Assembly (NCBI RefSeq): GCF_030064165.1
Contig: NZ_CP125947.1
Span: forward strand, 558,001-622,000
DNA length: 64,000 nt
Source of the DNA: Comamonas resistens
GTDB taxonomy: Bacteria > Pseudomonadota > Gammaproteobacteria > Burkholderiales > Burkholderiaceae_C
Direction: 5' to 3'
The notes below the pieces were generated by a model, which was given only the letters and a program-made list of their open reading frames with translations, made no database searches and had not been told where the DNA came from. Position numbers and translations under genes: made by a program. This document shows positions 46,539-54,601 of the stretch, piece by piece. Positions within the stretch are counted from its first letter, which is position 1, and each line of letters starts with the position of its first letter.

Positions 46539-47078
46539 ATGTATGCATCACGTATTTATCTGGCTTTGACACTGTCCTCAGTCGCCTTGCTGTCCGCCTG
46601 TGCAGGCATGGATGCACAGGAGTGCAGAGACACGGACTGGGCCTATCTTGGCCAACTGGACGCCATGGATGGCAAGCAGGACATCACCACCCGGGCCAAG
46701 CGCCATTTCCGCACCTGCAAGGAAAACGGTGTGCAGATGGATGTACCTGCCTATCAGCAGGGCTGGCTGCGCGGGCTCAAGGATTTCTGTACGCCGGAGA
46801 GCGGCAAGGCTTTCGCCGAGGCAGGCAGGAAATTCCAGATGGGCTATTGCCCGGCCCAGCTGGAAGCGGCCTTTTTGCAAGGTTATTCCCCGGCGCGTGA
46901 GCGCTATGAAATGAAGGAGTCCGTTGCCGAGCTTGAGCGGCGCATTTCCGCCAAGAAGAAGGAGCTGCGCGAGGCACGCGATGCCAAGAACAGCGGCAGC
47001 CATATTGCCTATGTGCAAAAGGACTTGCGCGATCTGCAGCAGGAGCTGTTCCAGTTGCGGCTCAAGCTTGCCCAGTAA
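46539..47078 (+). CDS. DUF2799 lipoprotein, second of a tandem pair
   Basis: 179 residues. Lipobox LLSAC near residue 21. Same plan as the upstream gene: CRDTDWAYLGQLDAMDGKQD, NGVQMDVPAYQQGWLRGLKDFC, FQMGYCPAQLE, then a Lys/Glu-rich coiled coil (SVAELERRISAKKKELREA). Clearly a diverged tandem duplicate, since block order and cysteine spacing match. Function unknown. Confidence 0.85.
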   Translation: MYASRIYLALTLSSVALLSACAGMDAQECRDTDWAYLGQLDAMDGKQDITTRAKRHFRTCKENGVQMDVPAYQQGWLRGLKDFCTPESGKAFAEAGRKFQMGYCPAQLEAAFLQGYSPARERYEMKESVAELERRISAKKKELREARDAKNSGSHIAYVQKDLRDLQQELFQLRLKLAQ

Positions 47079-47093
47079 GGCGGGAGTCTGAGC

Positions 47094-47663
47094 ATGCAGA
47101 CGGCTTCCGACTTCATTGCGGCCCTGACGGTGGACGACTCCCTCAAGGCCGCGCAAATGCAGCCGGTGTTGGTGGCCCTCATGCCCTGGCTGCAGCAGGC
47201 GCCGGCGGTGGAGGTCCATCAGCTGGCTCGGGCGCTGCTGGTCGCCAACACGCGCTGGCATGTGGTGCTGCACGACACCTTGTCCTGGCTGGCCGAGGGT
47301 GACTGGCCTGCGCTGGTGGCCGCAGCACTGCAAAGTGCCCAGGTGCGCGGCAGCATGAGCGAGGCCGAGCGCACGGTGCTGGAAGCCGCAAGTTATCAAC
47401 AGCCCGGGTTGCTTGCTCCACTGCAGTCGCAGCTGGAAGAGCTGGATTGGGGTATAGAGTGTTTTGAGCCGGAAACCCAGGTGCAGAATGCGCAGTCAGC
47501 TATGCATTTGATATTTCCTCCGCATTATCTGCGGCGTGGAATTTCTTGGATACCCAGGCATTGGCTCCGAGCTGGAACCTGCAGCCCGGCCCTGAGCGCT
47601 GGCGCTTCGGCGGTGCGGGTGTGGGCCGCTGCCAGCATTGTGGCGGGCCTCTGCAGCATCTGA
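47094..47663 (+). CDS. Hypothetical protein, probable 5' part of a frameshifted gene
   Basis: As an open frame it encodes 189 residues, helical up to about residue 135 (VALMPWLQQAPAVEVHQLARALL, DWPALVAAALQSAQ). The last 55 residues look like out-of-frame noise (PHYLRRGISWIPRHWLRAG). In the +2 frame the region from about 47505 reads FDISSALSAAWNFLDTQ and runs without a break into the next listed gene. I think both are one gene of about 350 residues broken near 47490-47520. GCGGGAG gives a good ribosome site for ATG 47094. Confidence 0.6.
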   Translation: MQTASDFIAALTVDDSLKAAQMQPVLVALMPWLQQAPAVEVHQLARALLVANTRWHVVLHDTLSWLAEGDWPALVAAALQSAQVRGSMSEAERTVLEAASYQQPGLLAPLQSQLEELDWGIECFEPETQVQNAQSAMHLIFPPHYLRRGISWIPRHWLRAGTCSPALSAGASAVRVWAAASIVAGLCSI

Positions 47664-48157
47664 TCAGTCTGCCTGCAGGCAATGTGTATGGGAGTAATCA
47701 GCCAGCTGGAAAAACCGTGCAGCTGCAGCTGTGCCTGTCCTGCATGGAAAGTGGTGTGGGCGAGCTGCATTACTTCCATGATGAAGCGGGTCAGGCCCAT
47801 TGCCTGAATGCCGCGCAGGACGGGCAGCTGCAAGCACCGGATAGGGAGTACGGGCCTTTGCAAGCTACCGAAGTTGCACTGGCCGATACACCGGCACGCT
47901 GGCAGCGGCAGGACTGGGGCCAGTCCAACGGCCGCGAGAATCTGCACCGCGTCGGTGGTGAGCCGTCGTGGATTCATTCGCCCTGGGAGCCGCTGTGCAC
48001 GGGCTGCGGCCAGGCCATGCGCTTTGTGCTGCAGCTGGATGCGCAGATTCCTCAGGCCGAGGGTGGGGATGCGCATTTCTGGGGCAGTGGCGGCATGCTT
48101 TACGGCTTTGCCTGTTCGCCCTGCGCGCGCAGTGCCTACATCACTCAGTACACTTGA
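47546..48157 (+). CDS. Zinc-ribbon-like hypothetical protein, probable 3' part of a frameshifted gene
   Basis: 203 residues from TTG 47546, but no ribosome site and no ATG within the first 85 codons, which favours it being the continuation of the upstream frame. Two Cys pairs form a ribbon-like pattern (GRCQHCGGPL, CLSCMESG) and two more near the end (PLCTGCGQAM, FACSPCARSA). The region HFWGSGGMLYGFAC resembles DUF1963-type bacterial proteins. Function unknown. Confidence 0.65.
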   Translation: MDTQALAPSWNLQPGPERWRFGGAGVGRCQHCGGPLQHLISLPAGNVYGSNQPAGKTVQLQLCLSCMESGVGELHYFHDEAGQAHCLNAAQDGQLQAPDREYGPLQATEVALADTPARWQRQDWGQSNGRENLHRVGGEPSWIHSPWEPLCTGCGQAMRFVLQLDAQIPQAEGGDAHFWGSGGMLYGFACSPCARSAYITQYT

Positions 48158-48197
48158 TGCACGGGGCGCGGTGGGCGCTCTTTCTTCGAGAGTTTGT

Positions 48198-48695
48198 ATG
48201 TGTGGATCAGAACTTCACGCGCTGCCTGAAGGGGTGCAGCGCGTCAGCCGCTTTTTGCAGGATGCCGGTCATCCTCATGCGCCGCAGATGCTGGACGGCG
48301 CAGCACGCACGGCGCAGGAAGCCGCCGATCAGCTCAGCATTCTGGTGGGGCAGGTGGCCAAGAGCATCATCTTCAAGCGCAGGCTGGACGGTGCCGCCGT
48401 GCTGGTGGTGACATCGGGTGACAAGCGCGTGGATGAGAAAAAGGTGAAAGCCATCGTGGGTGCCATAGGCCGCGCCGATGCAGATTTTGTCAAAGCCAGC
48501 ACGGGCTTTTCGATTGGCGGTGTCAGCCCTGTCGCGCACGCGACCAGGCTGGTGACCTTGATCGATCAGGAGCTGCAGCGCTTTGATGTGGTCTGGGCCG
48601 CAGCGGGTCACCCTTATGGCGTGTTTCCCGCAACGCCTGCACAGCTGCAGGCTTTGACCAGTGCGCCATGGTCCGATGTGGTGGAGCAGTCATGA
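48198..48695 (+). CDS. YbaK/EbsC-type aminoacyl-tRNA deacylase-like protein
   Basis: 165 residues. The YbaK/ProX fold: VGQVAKSIIFKRR (with the conserved Lys), VVTSGDKRVDEKKV and TGFSIGGVSPVAHA (the GGVSP loop). Family members hydrolyse mischarged tRNA, but which tRNA this one edits is not clear. ATG 48198; the longer open frame before it overlaps the zinc-ribbon gene and is not used. It overlaps the next gene by 4 bp (ATGA). Confidence 0.9.
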   Translation: MCGSELHALPEGVQRVSRFLQDAGHPHAPQMLDGAARTAQEAADQLSILVGQVAKSIIFKRRLDGAAVLVVTSGDKRVDEKKVKAIVGAIGRADADFVKASTGFSIGGVSPVAHATRLVTLIDQELQRFDVVWAAAGHPYGVFPATPAQLQALTSAPWSDVVEQS

Positions 48696-48976
48696 GCGAA
48701 ACGATGAATCTGCAAGAGCAGCAGGCGCAGCAACTGGTGCAACTGGAAAGCAGGGCCGAGGCGGCTTTGATCTGGGCCAAGGCCGATCAGCCCGTGGCCT
48801 CACCCTGCATCAATGTCTGCCGCATGACCGAGGACCGCAGCCATTGCAAGGGCTGCTTTCGTACCATTGACGAGATCAGGGCCTGGTCCAAGGCGGATGA
48901 CGAGCAGCGCCTGCAGATCTGGGCGCAGTTGCTCAAGCGCGCGGGCTTGCAGGATCCCAGAGCCGCAGATTTGTGA
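48692..48976 (+). CDS. DUF1289 small cysteine-rich protein
   Basis: 94 residues. The DUF1289 motif SPCINVCRMTEDRSHCKGCF (Cys pattern C-x3-C-x8-C-x2-C) is followed by RTIDEIRAWSKADD. Probably binds a metal. Starts inside the stop of the YbaK-like gene and ends 16 bp before the next gene, so part of one operon. Confidence 0.88.
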   Translation: MSETMNLQEQQAQQLVQLESRAEAALIWAKADQPVASPCINVCRMTEDRSHCKGCFRTIDEIRAWSKADDEQRLQIWAQLLKRAGLQDPRAADL

Positions 48977-48992
48977 ACCGAAAGGGCGGAGC

Positions 48993-49637
48993 ATGAAGCA
49001 CATCACTTTCTATCTGGACTTTGTTTCGCCCTATGCCTGGCTGGCATTTGCACAGTTGCCCGAGCAGCTCAGAGGCATCAGCTGCCATGTGCGCTACCGC
49101 CCAGTCTTGCTTGGCGCTTTGCTCAAAAAGTACGCGAATCCCGGCCCCGCAGGCATTCCACCCAAGCGCGACTGGACCTACCGCCATGCCGAGTGGCTGG
49201 GTCATGCACAGGGCACGCCGCTGCACATGCCGCTGCACCACCCGTTCAACCCCTTGCCTCTGCTGCGGCTGGCGCTGGAATGCAGCGATGACGGCTGCAT
49301 CAACCGCTTCACGGCCGAAACCATCTTCCGCCATGTGTGGGAGGGCGGGGCCGATGCACTGGCTCCGGAGCGTCTTGCGGCCCTGCGCACGCAGCTGTCA
49401 GCACAGCTGCGCACGGACGAGCAGGCCGCGGAGCGTGCCAAGGCCTTGCTGCGCTCCAACACCGAAGATGCTTCGACCGCAGGCTTGTTTGGCGTGCCCA
49501 GTCTGGCGTTCGATGAACGTGTCTTTTTTGGCTTGGATGGATTGCCCATGTTGCGTGCCTGCTTGCAGGGCGACAGCTGGTTCGACCAGGGGCGCTGGGA
49601 AGCAGCTGCAAGTGTGGAGCAAGGCTTGCAGGCTTGA
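48993..49637 (+). CDS. DsbA-fold 2-hydroxychromene-2-carboxylate isomerase-like protein
   Basis: 214 residues. The N-terminal FYLDFVSPYAWLAF is the glutathione-dependent HCCA isomerase/DsbA-like motif, with Ser in place of a CxxC. The C-terminal part TAGLFGVPSLAFDERVFFGLDGLPML carries the cis-Pro block (GVPS). Known relatives isomerise a naphthalene-degradation intermediate, but no naphthalene genes are here, so the substrate is open. GGGCGGAGC precedes ATG 48993. Confidence 0.87.
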   Translation: MKHITFYLDFVSPYAWLAFAQLPEQLRGISCHVRYRPVLLGALLKKYANPGPAGIPPKRDWTYRHAEWLGHAQGTPLHMPLHHPFNPLPLLRLALECSDDGCINRFTAETIFRHVWEGGADALAPERLAALRTQLSAQLRTDEQAAERAKALLRSNTEDASTAGLFGVPSLAFDERVFFGLDGLPMLRACLQGDSWFDQGRWEAAASVEQGLQA

Positions 49638-49648
49638 ATGTCTGTGCC

Positions 49649-51466
49649 ATGCCCAATTCCTTCAATTTCTCGGTTTCCCCCTTTGACTGCTTGACGCCCG
49701 ACGAGCAGGCGCTGGTGCGCAACAGCGTCGATATTGCCTATTTTCCGGAAGGCGCTGTGCTGCTGGACCGGGGTGTGGCGCCCACCCATCTTTTTGTCAT
49801 CATCAAAGGCCATGTGGAGCAGACCGAAGGGGAGCAACTGCTGGCCTCCTACGGACCCGAGGATTGCTTTGATGGCCGAGCCCTGGTTGCAGGGCGCGCC
49901 AGCAGCCGCTTTGTGGTGGTCGAGGAGTTGGTGGCCTATCAGCTGTCGCGTGACATCATCAACGAGCTGATTGCGCGCAACCGGGCCTTTGGCGCCTTGC
50001 TGTTTGCGGATCTGGGGCACAAGCTGGGTACGCTGGCCCAGTTGGCCGATCAGCACGAGAGACAGTCGCTGACCTTGATGCGTGTGGATCAGGCCTTTGT
50101 GCGCCCTGCCCATGTGGTGGACGCATCCACCGATATCGTCAGCGTGACGCGCTTGCTGCACGAGCAGCGCATCACCAGTGTGCTGGTTTCGGGATTGCCG
50201 CAGGGCCTGGGTATCTTCTCCAACACCACGCTGCAGCGTGCCATTCTCGACGGGCGTGCGCTGACCGAGTTGACCGTTGGCGAGTTCGCCAGCAGCCCTG
50301 TGATCAGCGTTCGCGCCAGTGAGCAACTGGGCGATGCGATGGCGCTGCTGTTGCGTGCCCGCGTTCACCGGCTGGCGGTGCTGGACGAGGCGGGCCAGGT
50401 GTGCGGCATTCTGGATGCGCTGGATCTGTTCAGCTTTCTGGCCAACCACTCGCATCTGATCCTGGTGCAGATCGAGCAGGCCGGTGATCTGCAGGCGCTG
50501 GAGCAACCGGCGGCGCAGATCAACGAGCTGCTGTCCGCCCTGCACCGGGGCGGTACGCGCGTGGCGCTGATGGCGCAACTGGTGCAGCAGCTCAACACCC
50601 GCTTGTTCGAGCGCGCCTGGCAGATGCTGGCACCTTCGGATCTTGTGGCCAATAGCTGTCTGTTCGTGATGGGCAGCGAAGGACGGGGCGAACAGCTGCT
50701 CAAGACCGATCAGGACAATGGCCTGTTGCTGCGCGATGGCTATGTGCCGCCCGCCGATCTGGCGGCTATCTGCGATGCTTTTTCCGCCGTGCTGCAGAGA
50801 TTCGGTTATCCGGAATGCCCGGGGCGCATCATGTTGAACAACCCGGAGTGGCGCGGCACGGCCAGCGAATTCGCGCAGCGTTGCCAAGGCTGGCTGCTGA
50901 TGCCCAGCGCCGACAGCCTGATGCGGCTGGCCATCTTTCTGGATGCGCGTGCGGTGGCCGGCGATGCGGAACTACTGGCGGGTGTGCGCCAGAAGCTGCA
51001 GGCACTGGCCACGGATAACGATGCCTTGATCGCCCGCTTTGCCGCGGTGATCGACAGCTTTGGAGAGTCTGGCCGCTGGTGGAGCCGATTGCTGGGCCGC
51101 GATGACGAATTCAGCCGCGTGCACCTGAAGAAGGCCGGCATCTTCCCCCTGGTGCATGGTGTGCGCAGCCTGGCTTTGGCGCGGCATGTGGATGCGACAG
51201 GCACGGTAGAGCGCATAGAGGCGCTGGTCGCCGACGGAACGCTGGATGCGGCCCTGGGCCGGGAGATGCGCGAAGCCCTGCATCTGCTCATGGGCCTGAG
51301 ACTGCAGGCAGGGCTGAAAGAGCTCCAGCGCCACCGGCCCGTGACGGCCGAGGTGGACCCTGCCACGCTGAGCAGCCTGGAGCGGGATCTGCTCAAGGAT
51401 GCGCTGGCCGTGGTACGGCGTTTCCGGGCCTTGCTGCAGCAGCGTCTGCGGCTGGATGTGCTGTGA
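49649..51466 (+). CDS. cNMP-binding/CBS-pair/DUF294 nucleotidyltransferase-like protein
   Basis: 605 residues. Order: a cyclic-nucleotide-binding-like domain (about 20-130; YFPEGAVLLDRG), two CBS motifs (about 150-270), then a DUF294 nucleotidyltransferase domain with FVMGSEGRGEQLLKTDQDNGLL (GS-x-GR and D-x-D-like metal site) and a C-terminal helical domain. It resembles GlnD-type signalling enzymes. Start ATG 49649; the TTG 15 bp earlier overlaps the previous stop. It overlaps the next exonuclease gene by 4 bp. In Pseudomonas the same two genes sit next to the acetate permease, as here (established for PA3232-PA3235, from memory). Confidence 0.9.
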   Translation: MPNSFNFSVSPFDCLTPDEQALVRNSVDIAYFPEGAVLLDRGVAPTHLFVIIKGHVEQTEGEQLLASYGPEDCFDGRALVAGRASSRFVVVEELVAYQLSRDIINELIARNRAFGALLFADLGHKLGTLAQLADQHERQSLTLMRVDQAFVRPAHVVDASTDIVSVTRLLHEQRITSVLVSGLPQGLGIFSNTTLQRAILDGRALTELTVGEFASSPVISVRASEQLGDAMALLLRARVHRLAVLDEAGQVCGILDALDLFSFLANHSHLILVQIEQAGDLQALEQPAAQINELLSALHRGGTRVALMAQLVQQLNTRLFERAWQMLAPSDLVANSCLFVMGSEGRGEQLLKTDQDNGLLLRDGYVPPADLAAICDAFSAVLQRFGYPECPGRIMLNNPEWRGTASEFAQRCQGWLLMPSADSLMRLAIFLDARAVAGDAELLAGVRQKLQALATDNDALIARFAAVIDSFGESGRWWSRLLGRDDEFSRVHLKKAGIFPLVHGVRSLALARHVDATGTVERIEALVADGTLDAALGREMREALHLLMGLRLQAGLKELQRHRPVTAEVDPATLSSLERDLLKDALAVVRRFRALLQQRLRLDVL

Positions 51467-52107
51467 AGATCCGTTCCTGGCTTCAGTCCTGGCAGCATCA
51501 GCGGCTGCTGCGCCAGCTGAGCAGTCCCTCATACGCCTTTGTGCTGGAGCCGCCGCCGCTTGATGAATGGGTGTCGCTGGACTGCGAAACCACGGGGCTG
51601 GATACGCGTCGCGATCACATTGTCTCCATCGGTGCGGTACGCATTCATGGGCAGCGCATCCTGACCAGCCAGCGGCTGGAGCTGCTGGTGCGCCCGCCCC
51701 AGGGTGTCAGTGCGAACAGCGTACGCATCCACCAGCTGCGCGAGCGTGATCTGGCGCGGGGCATGCAGGCCGAGGAGGCCGTGCTGGAGCTGCTGCGCTT
51801 CATTGGCAGCCGCCCCTTGGTGGGCTACTACCTGGAGTTTGATCTGGCCATGATCAATCGGGTGCTCAAGCCCGTGCTGGGCATTGCTCTGCCACAGCCG
51901 CGCAACGAAGTGTCCTCGCTGTACTACGACTACAAGTTCAGGCAGCTTGCGCCGCATCGTCAGCAGAATCCCGAGATTGATCTGCGTTTTGACAGCCTGA
52001 TGCAGGATCTGGAACTACCCCAAAGCCGCGCTCATGATGCTCTCAACGATGCGGTGATGGCGGCGCTGGCCTTCATCAAGCTGCGCCAGTTGCTGGGGCA
52101 GCACTGA
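51463..52107 (+). CDS. DnaQ-like 3'-5' exonuclease
   Basis: 214 residues. DEDDh exonuclease: Exo I VSLDCETTGLDTRRD (Asp-x-Glu), Exo II RPLVGYYLEFDLAMIN (Asp), Exo III SRAHDALNDAVMAA (His-x4-Asp). GTG start overlapping the upstream stop (GTGA). It is a stand-alone epsilon-like protein, not the replicative subunit by context. Its conserved pairing with DUF294 suggests a signalling nucleotide or RNA substrate (inference). Confidence 0.9.
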   Translation: MKIRSWLQSWQHQRLLRQLSSPSYAFVLEPPPLDEWVSLDCETTGLDTRRDHIVSIGAVRIHGQRILTSQRLELLVRPPQGVSANSVRIHQLRERDLARGMQAEEAVLELLRFIGSRPLVGYYLEFDLAMINRVLKPVLGIALPQPRNEVSSLYYDYKFRQLAPHRQQNPEIDLRFDSLMQDLELPQSRAHDALNDAVMAALAFIKLRQLLGQH

Positions 52108-52152
52108 GCAATATTTAAAAAGCCCCATGTTGGCCCACTTCGTGCTGCCGCT

Positions 52153-52175
52153 GCCCCTTCGAGAGGGGCTTTTTG
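52153..52175 (+). terminator. Terminator after the DnaQ-like gene
   Basis: GCCCCT-TCGAG-AGGGGC followed by T5. It lies 46 bp past the exonuclease stop. An outer AAAAAGCCCC upstream can pair with GGGGCTTTTT too. Confidence 0.8.
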
Positions 52176-52192
52176 TCTTTGGGGGCCGGCAA

Positions 52193-52221
52193 TAAAAAAG
52201 CCGGACTCGAAAGCCCGGCTT
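52193..52221 (-). terminator. Terminator of the actP-yjcH operon
   Basis: AAGCCGG (52198-52204) pairs with CCGGCTT (52215-52221). Preceded on the plus strand by an A-run, hence a T-run on the minus strand. It lies 39 bp past the actP stop codon. Confidence 0.82.
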
Positions 52222-52259
52222 GTAGTTGCAGCGCGCCCGTGGCCGCGCTGCAGGACGGG

Positions 52260-54002
52260 TTAGTGACCCGATGCGCGAGAGGCACCCAGACCGGTTTCCG
52301 AGCGCACTTGCTGCGCCGCAAAAGCCTCTTTCTCCTTGTCTGCCTGGCCGCTCTTGTCCAGCACCGAGAACAGCCACACGCCCACAAAACCGATGGTCAT
52401 GGAGAACAGTGCGGGTGAGGTGTAGGGGAACCAGGCCGAGCCGGCAGGGTTGCCGAAAGTGGCTTCCCAGACCGATGGGGAAACAATGGTCAGGCCCACG
52501 GAAGAGATCAGACCCATGAAGCCGCCGATCACGGCGCCCTTGGTGGTGCAACCCTTCCACAGCACGGACAGCAGCAGCACGGGGAAGTTGGCCGATGCGG
52601 CAATCGCAAAGGCCAGTGCCACCATGAAGGCCACGTTCTGCTTCTCGAACACAATGCCCAGCAGCACGGCGATGGCGCCCAGGGTCAGAGTGGTCAGACG
52701 CGAGACCTTGAGTTCGGAGGCGCTGTCCGCCTTGCCGTTCTTGAAGACGGTGGCGTAGAGGTCATGCGACACGGCAGAGGCACCCGACAGCGTCAGACCT
52801 GCAACCACGGCCAGGATGGTGGCAAAGGCCACGGCCGAGATGAAGCCGTAGAACACATTGCCGCCCACGCTCTTGGCGACCAGCACGGCCGCCATATTGG
52901 CCGTGCCTGCACCGCCGAGGATCACGCCCTTGGCCGTGTCGGCCATTTCAGGGTTGGTGAGCACCATGGTGATGGCGCCAAAGCCGATGATGAAGATCAG
53001 GATGTAGAAGTAGCCGATCCACACGGTGGCCCAGCCCACGGATTTGCGGGCTTCCTTGGCATCAGGCACGGTGAAGAAACGCATCAGGATGTGGGGCAGA
53101 CCCAGGGTGCCGAACATCAGCGCCATGCCGAAACTGATGGCGGAAATGGGGTCCTTGATGAAGCCGCCGGGGCCCATGATGGATAGCCCCAGCTTGGCCG
53201 CCACGTCAGGCTCCTTGCCGCCGGCTGCCGCGATCTCTGTCTTGACGCGCACGCCATCGGCAAACAGCTTTTCAAAGCTGAAGCCGTAGTGCGACATGAT
53301 CATGAAGCCCATGAAAGTCACGCCAGCCAGCAGCATGCAGGCCTTGATGATCTGCACCCAGGTGGTGGCAGTCATGCCGCCGAACAGCACATAGACCATC
53401 ATCAGCACGCCGACCAGCACCACGGCCACCCAGTAGTCCAGGCCGAACAGCAGCTTGATCAGCTGGCCTGCACCCACCATCTGTGCGATCAGATAGAAGG
53501 CCACGACCACCAGCGTGCCGCTGGCGGCAAACATGCGAAATGGCCCTTGGGCAAAGCGGTAGCCGGCCACGTCGGCAAAGGTGAACTTGCCCAGGTTGCG
53601 CAGGCGCTCGGCCAGCAGGAAGGTCAGGATGGGCCAGCCCACGAGAAAGCCGATGGAGTAAATCAGGCCGTCGTAGCCGCTCGTCATCACCTGGGCCGAA
53701 ATGCCCAGGAAGGAGGCCGCTGACATGTAGTCGCCCGCAATGGCCAGGCCGTTCTGGAAGCCGGTAATGCCGCCGCCAGCCGTGTAGAAGTCCGCTGCGG
53801 ATTTGGTGCGACCGGCAGCCCACTTGGTGATCCACAAAGTGGCCAGCACGAAGACCGTGAACATGATGATGGCAGTCCAGTTGGTGGACTGCTTGGCCGT
53901 ATTGCCAATATCACCACCGGCTGCCAGGGCAGAGCCGGCAACCGAGAGCAGGAGAGATGTGGCCAGCGCAGGGATCAGCGCGCGTTGCATGGAGCTCTTC
54001 AT
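52260..54002 (-). CDS. actP: Cation/acetate symporter
   Basis: 580 residues. Sodium:solute symporter family, about 13 TM helices preceded by a cleavable-looking N-terminal signal ([20 protein letters not shown]). [29 protein letters not shown] is the SSS signature (core [14 protein letters not shown]) and [21 protein letters not shown] is typical of ActP. Takes up acetate and other short monocarboxylates. The start overlaps the yjcH stop by 4 bp. No acs gene is adjacent. Confidence 0.94.
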   Translation of the reverse strand: MKSSMQRALIPALATSLLLSVAGSALAAGGDIGNTAKQSTNWTAIIMFTVFVLATLWITKWAAGRTKSAADFYTAGGGITGFQNGLAIAGDYMSAASFLGISAQVMTSGYDGLIYSIGFLVGWPILTFLLAERLRNLGKFTFADVAGYRFAQGPFRMFAASGTLVVVAFYLIAQMVGAGQLIKLLFGLDYWVAVVLVGVLMMVYVLFGGMTATTWVQIIKACMLLAGVTFMGFMIMSHYGFSFEKLFADGVRVKTEIAAAGGKEPDVAAKLGLSIMGPGGFIKDPISAISFGMALMFGTLGLPHILMRFFTVPDAKEARKSVGWATVWIGYFYILIFIIGFGAITMVLTNPEMADTAKGVILGGAGTANMAAVLVAKSVGGNVFYGFISAVAFATILAVVAGLTLSGASAVSHDLYATVFKNGKADSASELKVSRLTTLTLGAIAVLLGIVFEKQNVAFMVALAFAIAASANFPVLLLSVLWKGCTTKGAVIGGFMGLISSVGLTIVSPSVWEATFGNPAGSAWFPYTSPALFSMTIGFVGVWLFSVLDKSGQADKEKEAFAAQQVRSETGLGASRASGH

Positions 54003-54310
54003 TTCTGGGCGTCCTTCAGGATCTGCTGGGTCATCTGGTCGAACTCGTTGTTGGCGCGACGGATGTAGAACAGCGTGATGGCGATCGTGAAGATGATCAC
54101 GAAGAGGGCAATCGGAATACCCAGTGTGGTGACGCCAGCGCTGCTCAGAGGCTGGGCCAGAAGCTCCTTGTCGAAAGCAATCAATGCCACATAGCCGTAG
54201 TAGACGACGAGCATCAGAATGGTCAGCGTGGAACCTAGCCGGTTGCGTTTGCGGCGCAATTCCTGGTAGACAGGATTGCGTTGAATTTTCTCAGTTGCCG
54301 AGTCAGTCAC
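53999..54310 (-). CDS. yjcH: DUF485 inner-membrane protein, ActP partner
   Basis: 103 residues, two TM helices ([18 protein letters not shown] and [21 protein letters not shown]) with the DUF485 pattern [14 protein letters not shown] near the N-terminus. Always paired with ActP in Proteobacteria; role in acetate uptake not firmly defined. GTG 54310 has AAGGAGACAAA directly before it and is preferred over GTG 54337. Confidence 0.9.
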   Translation of the reverse strand: MTDSATEKIQRNPVYQELRRKRNRLGSTLTILMLVVYYGYVALIAFDKELLAQPLSSAGVTTLGIPIALFVIIFTIAITLFYIRRANNEFDQMTQQILKDAQK

Positions 54311-54601
54311 TTTGTCTCCTTGGGATGCGAGCTGCACGCTCTTTTCGAGATGAGTTGCTATGCAGGTCTGGCCATTCTGTGAAGCGCGTCTGACCGCCTC
54401 CTTACTTGCGATATGGGTGTTTTCACCGGGTTTTTCATATCGAAAAAAAGCGGATTCGGGTTAGTGCTGAGAGGGTCGGGAAAAGCCTTGTCTTGAATTT
54501 TTACAAATCGGTTTTTTGTAAGTTAGCGGTCAGTTGTCACTTTGATATTGGACAAACAGGTGGATTGGCAGCGCCTGATTTTTAAAATCTAGGAGACAAA
54601 C
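54311..54601. promoter_or_regulatory. Divergent regulatory region, yjcH-actP versus MHS transporter
   Basis: 291 bp, AT-rich in the middle, no gene seen. Two inverted repeats: CGATATG (54409-54415) / CATATCG (54436-54442), and TTACAAA (54501-54507) / TTTGTAA (54515-54521). Either could be an operator for acetate- or carboxylate-responsive control. No clear -35/-10 pair that I would defend. Confidence 0.45.
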
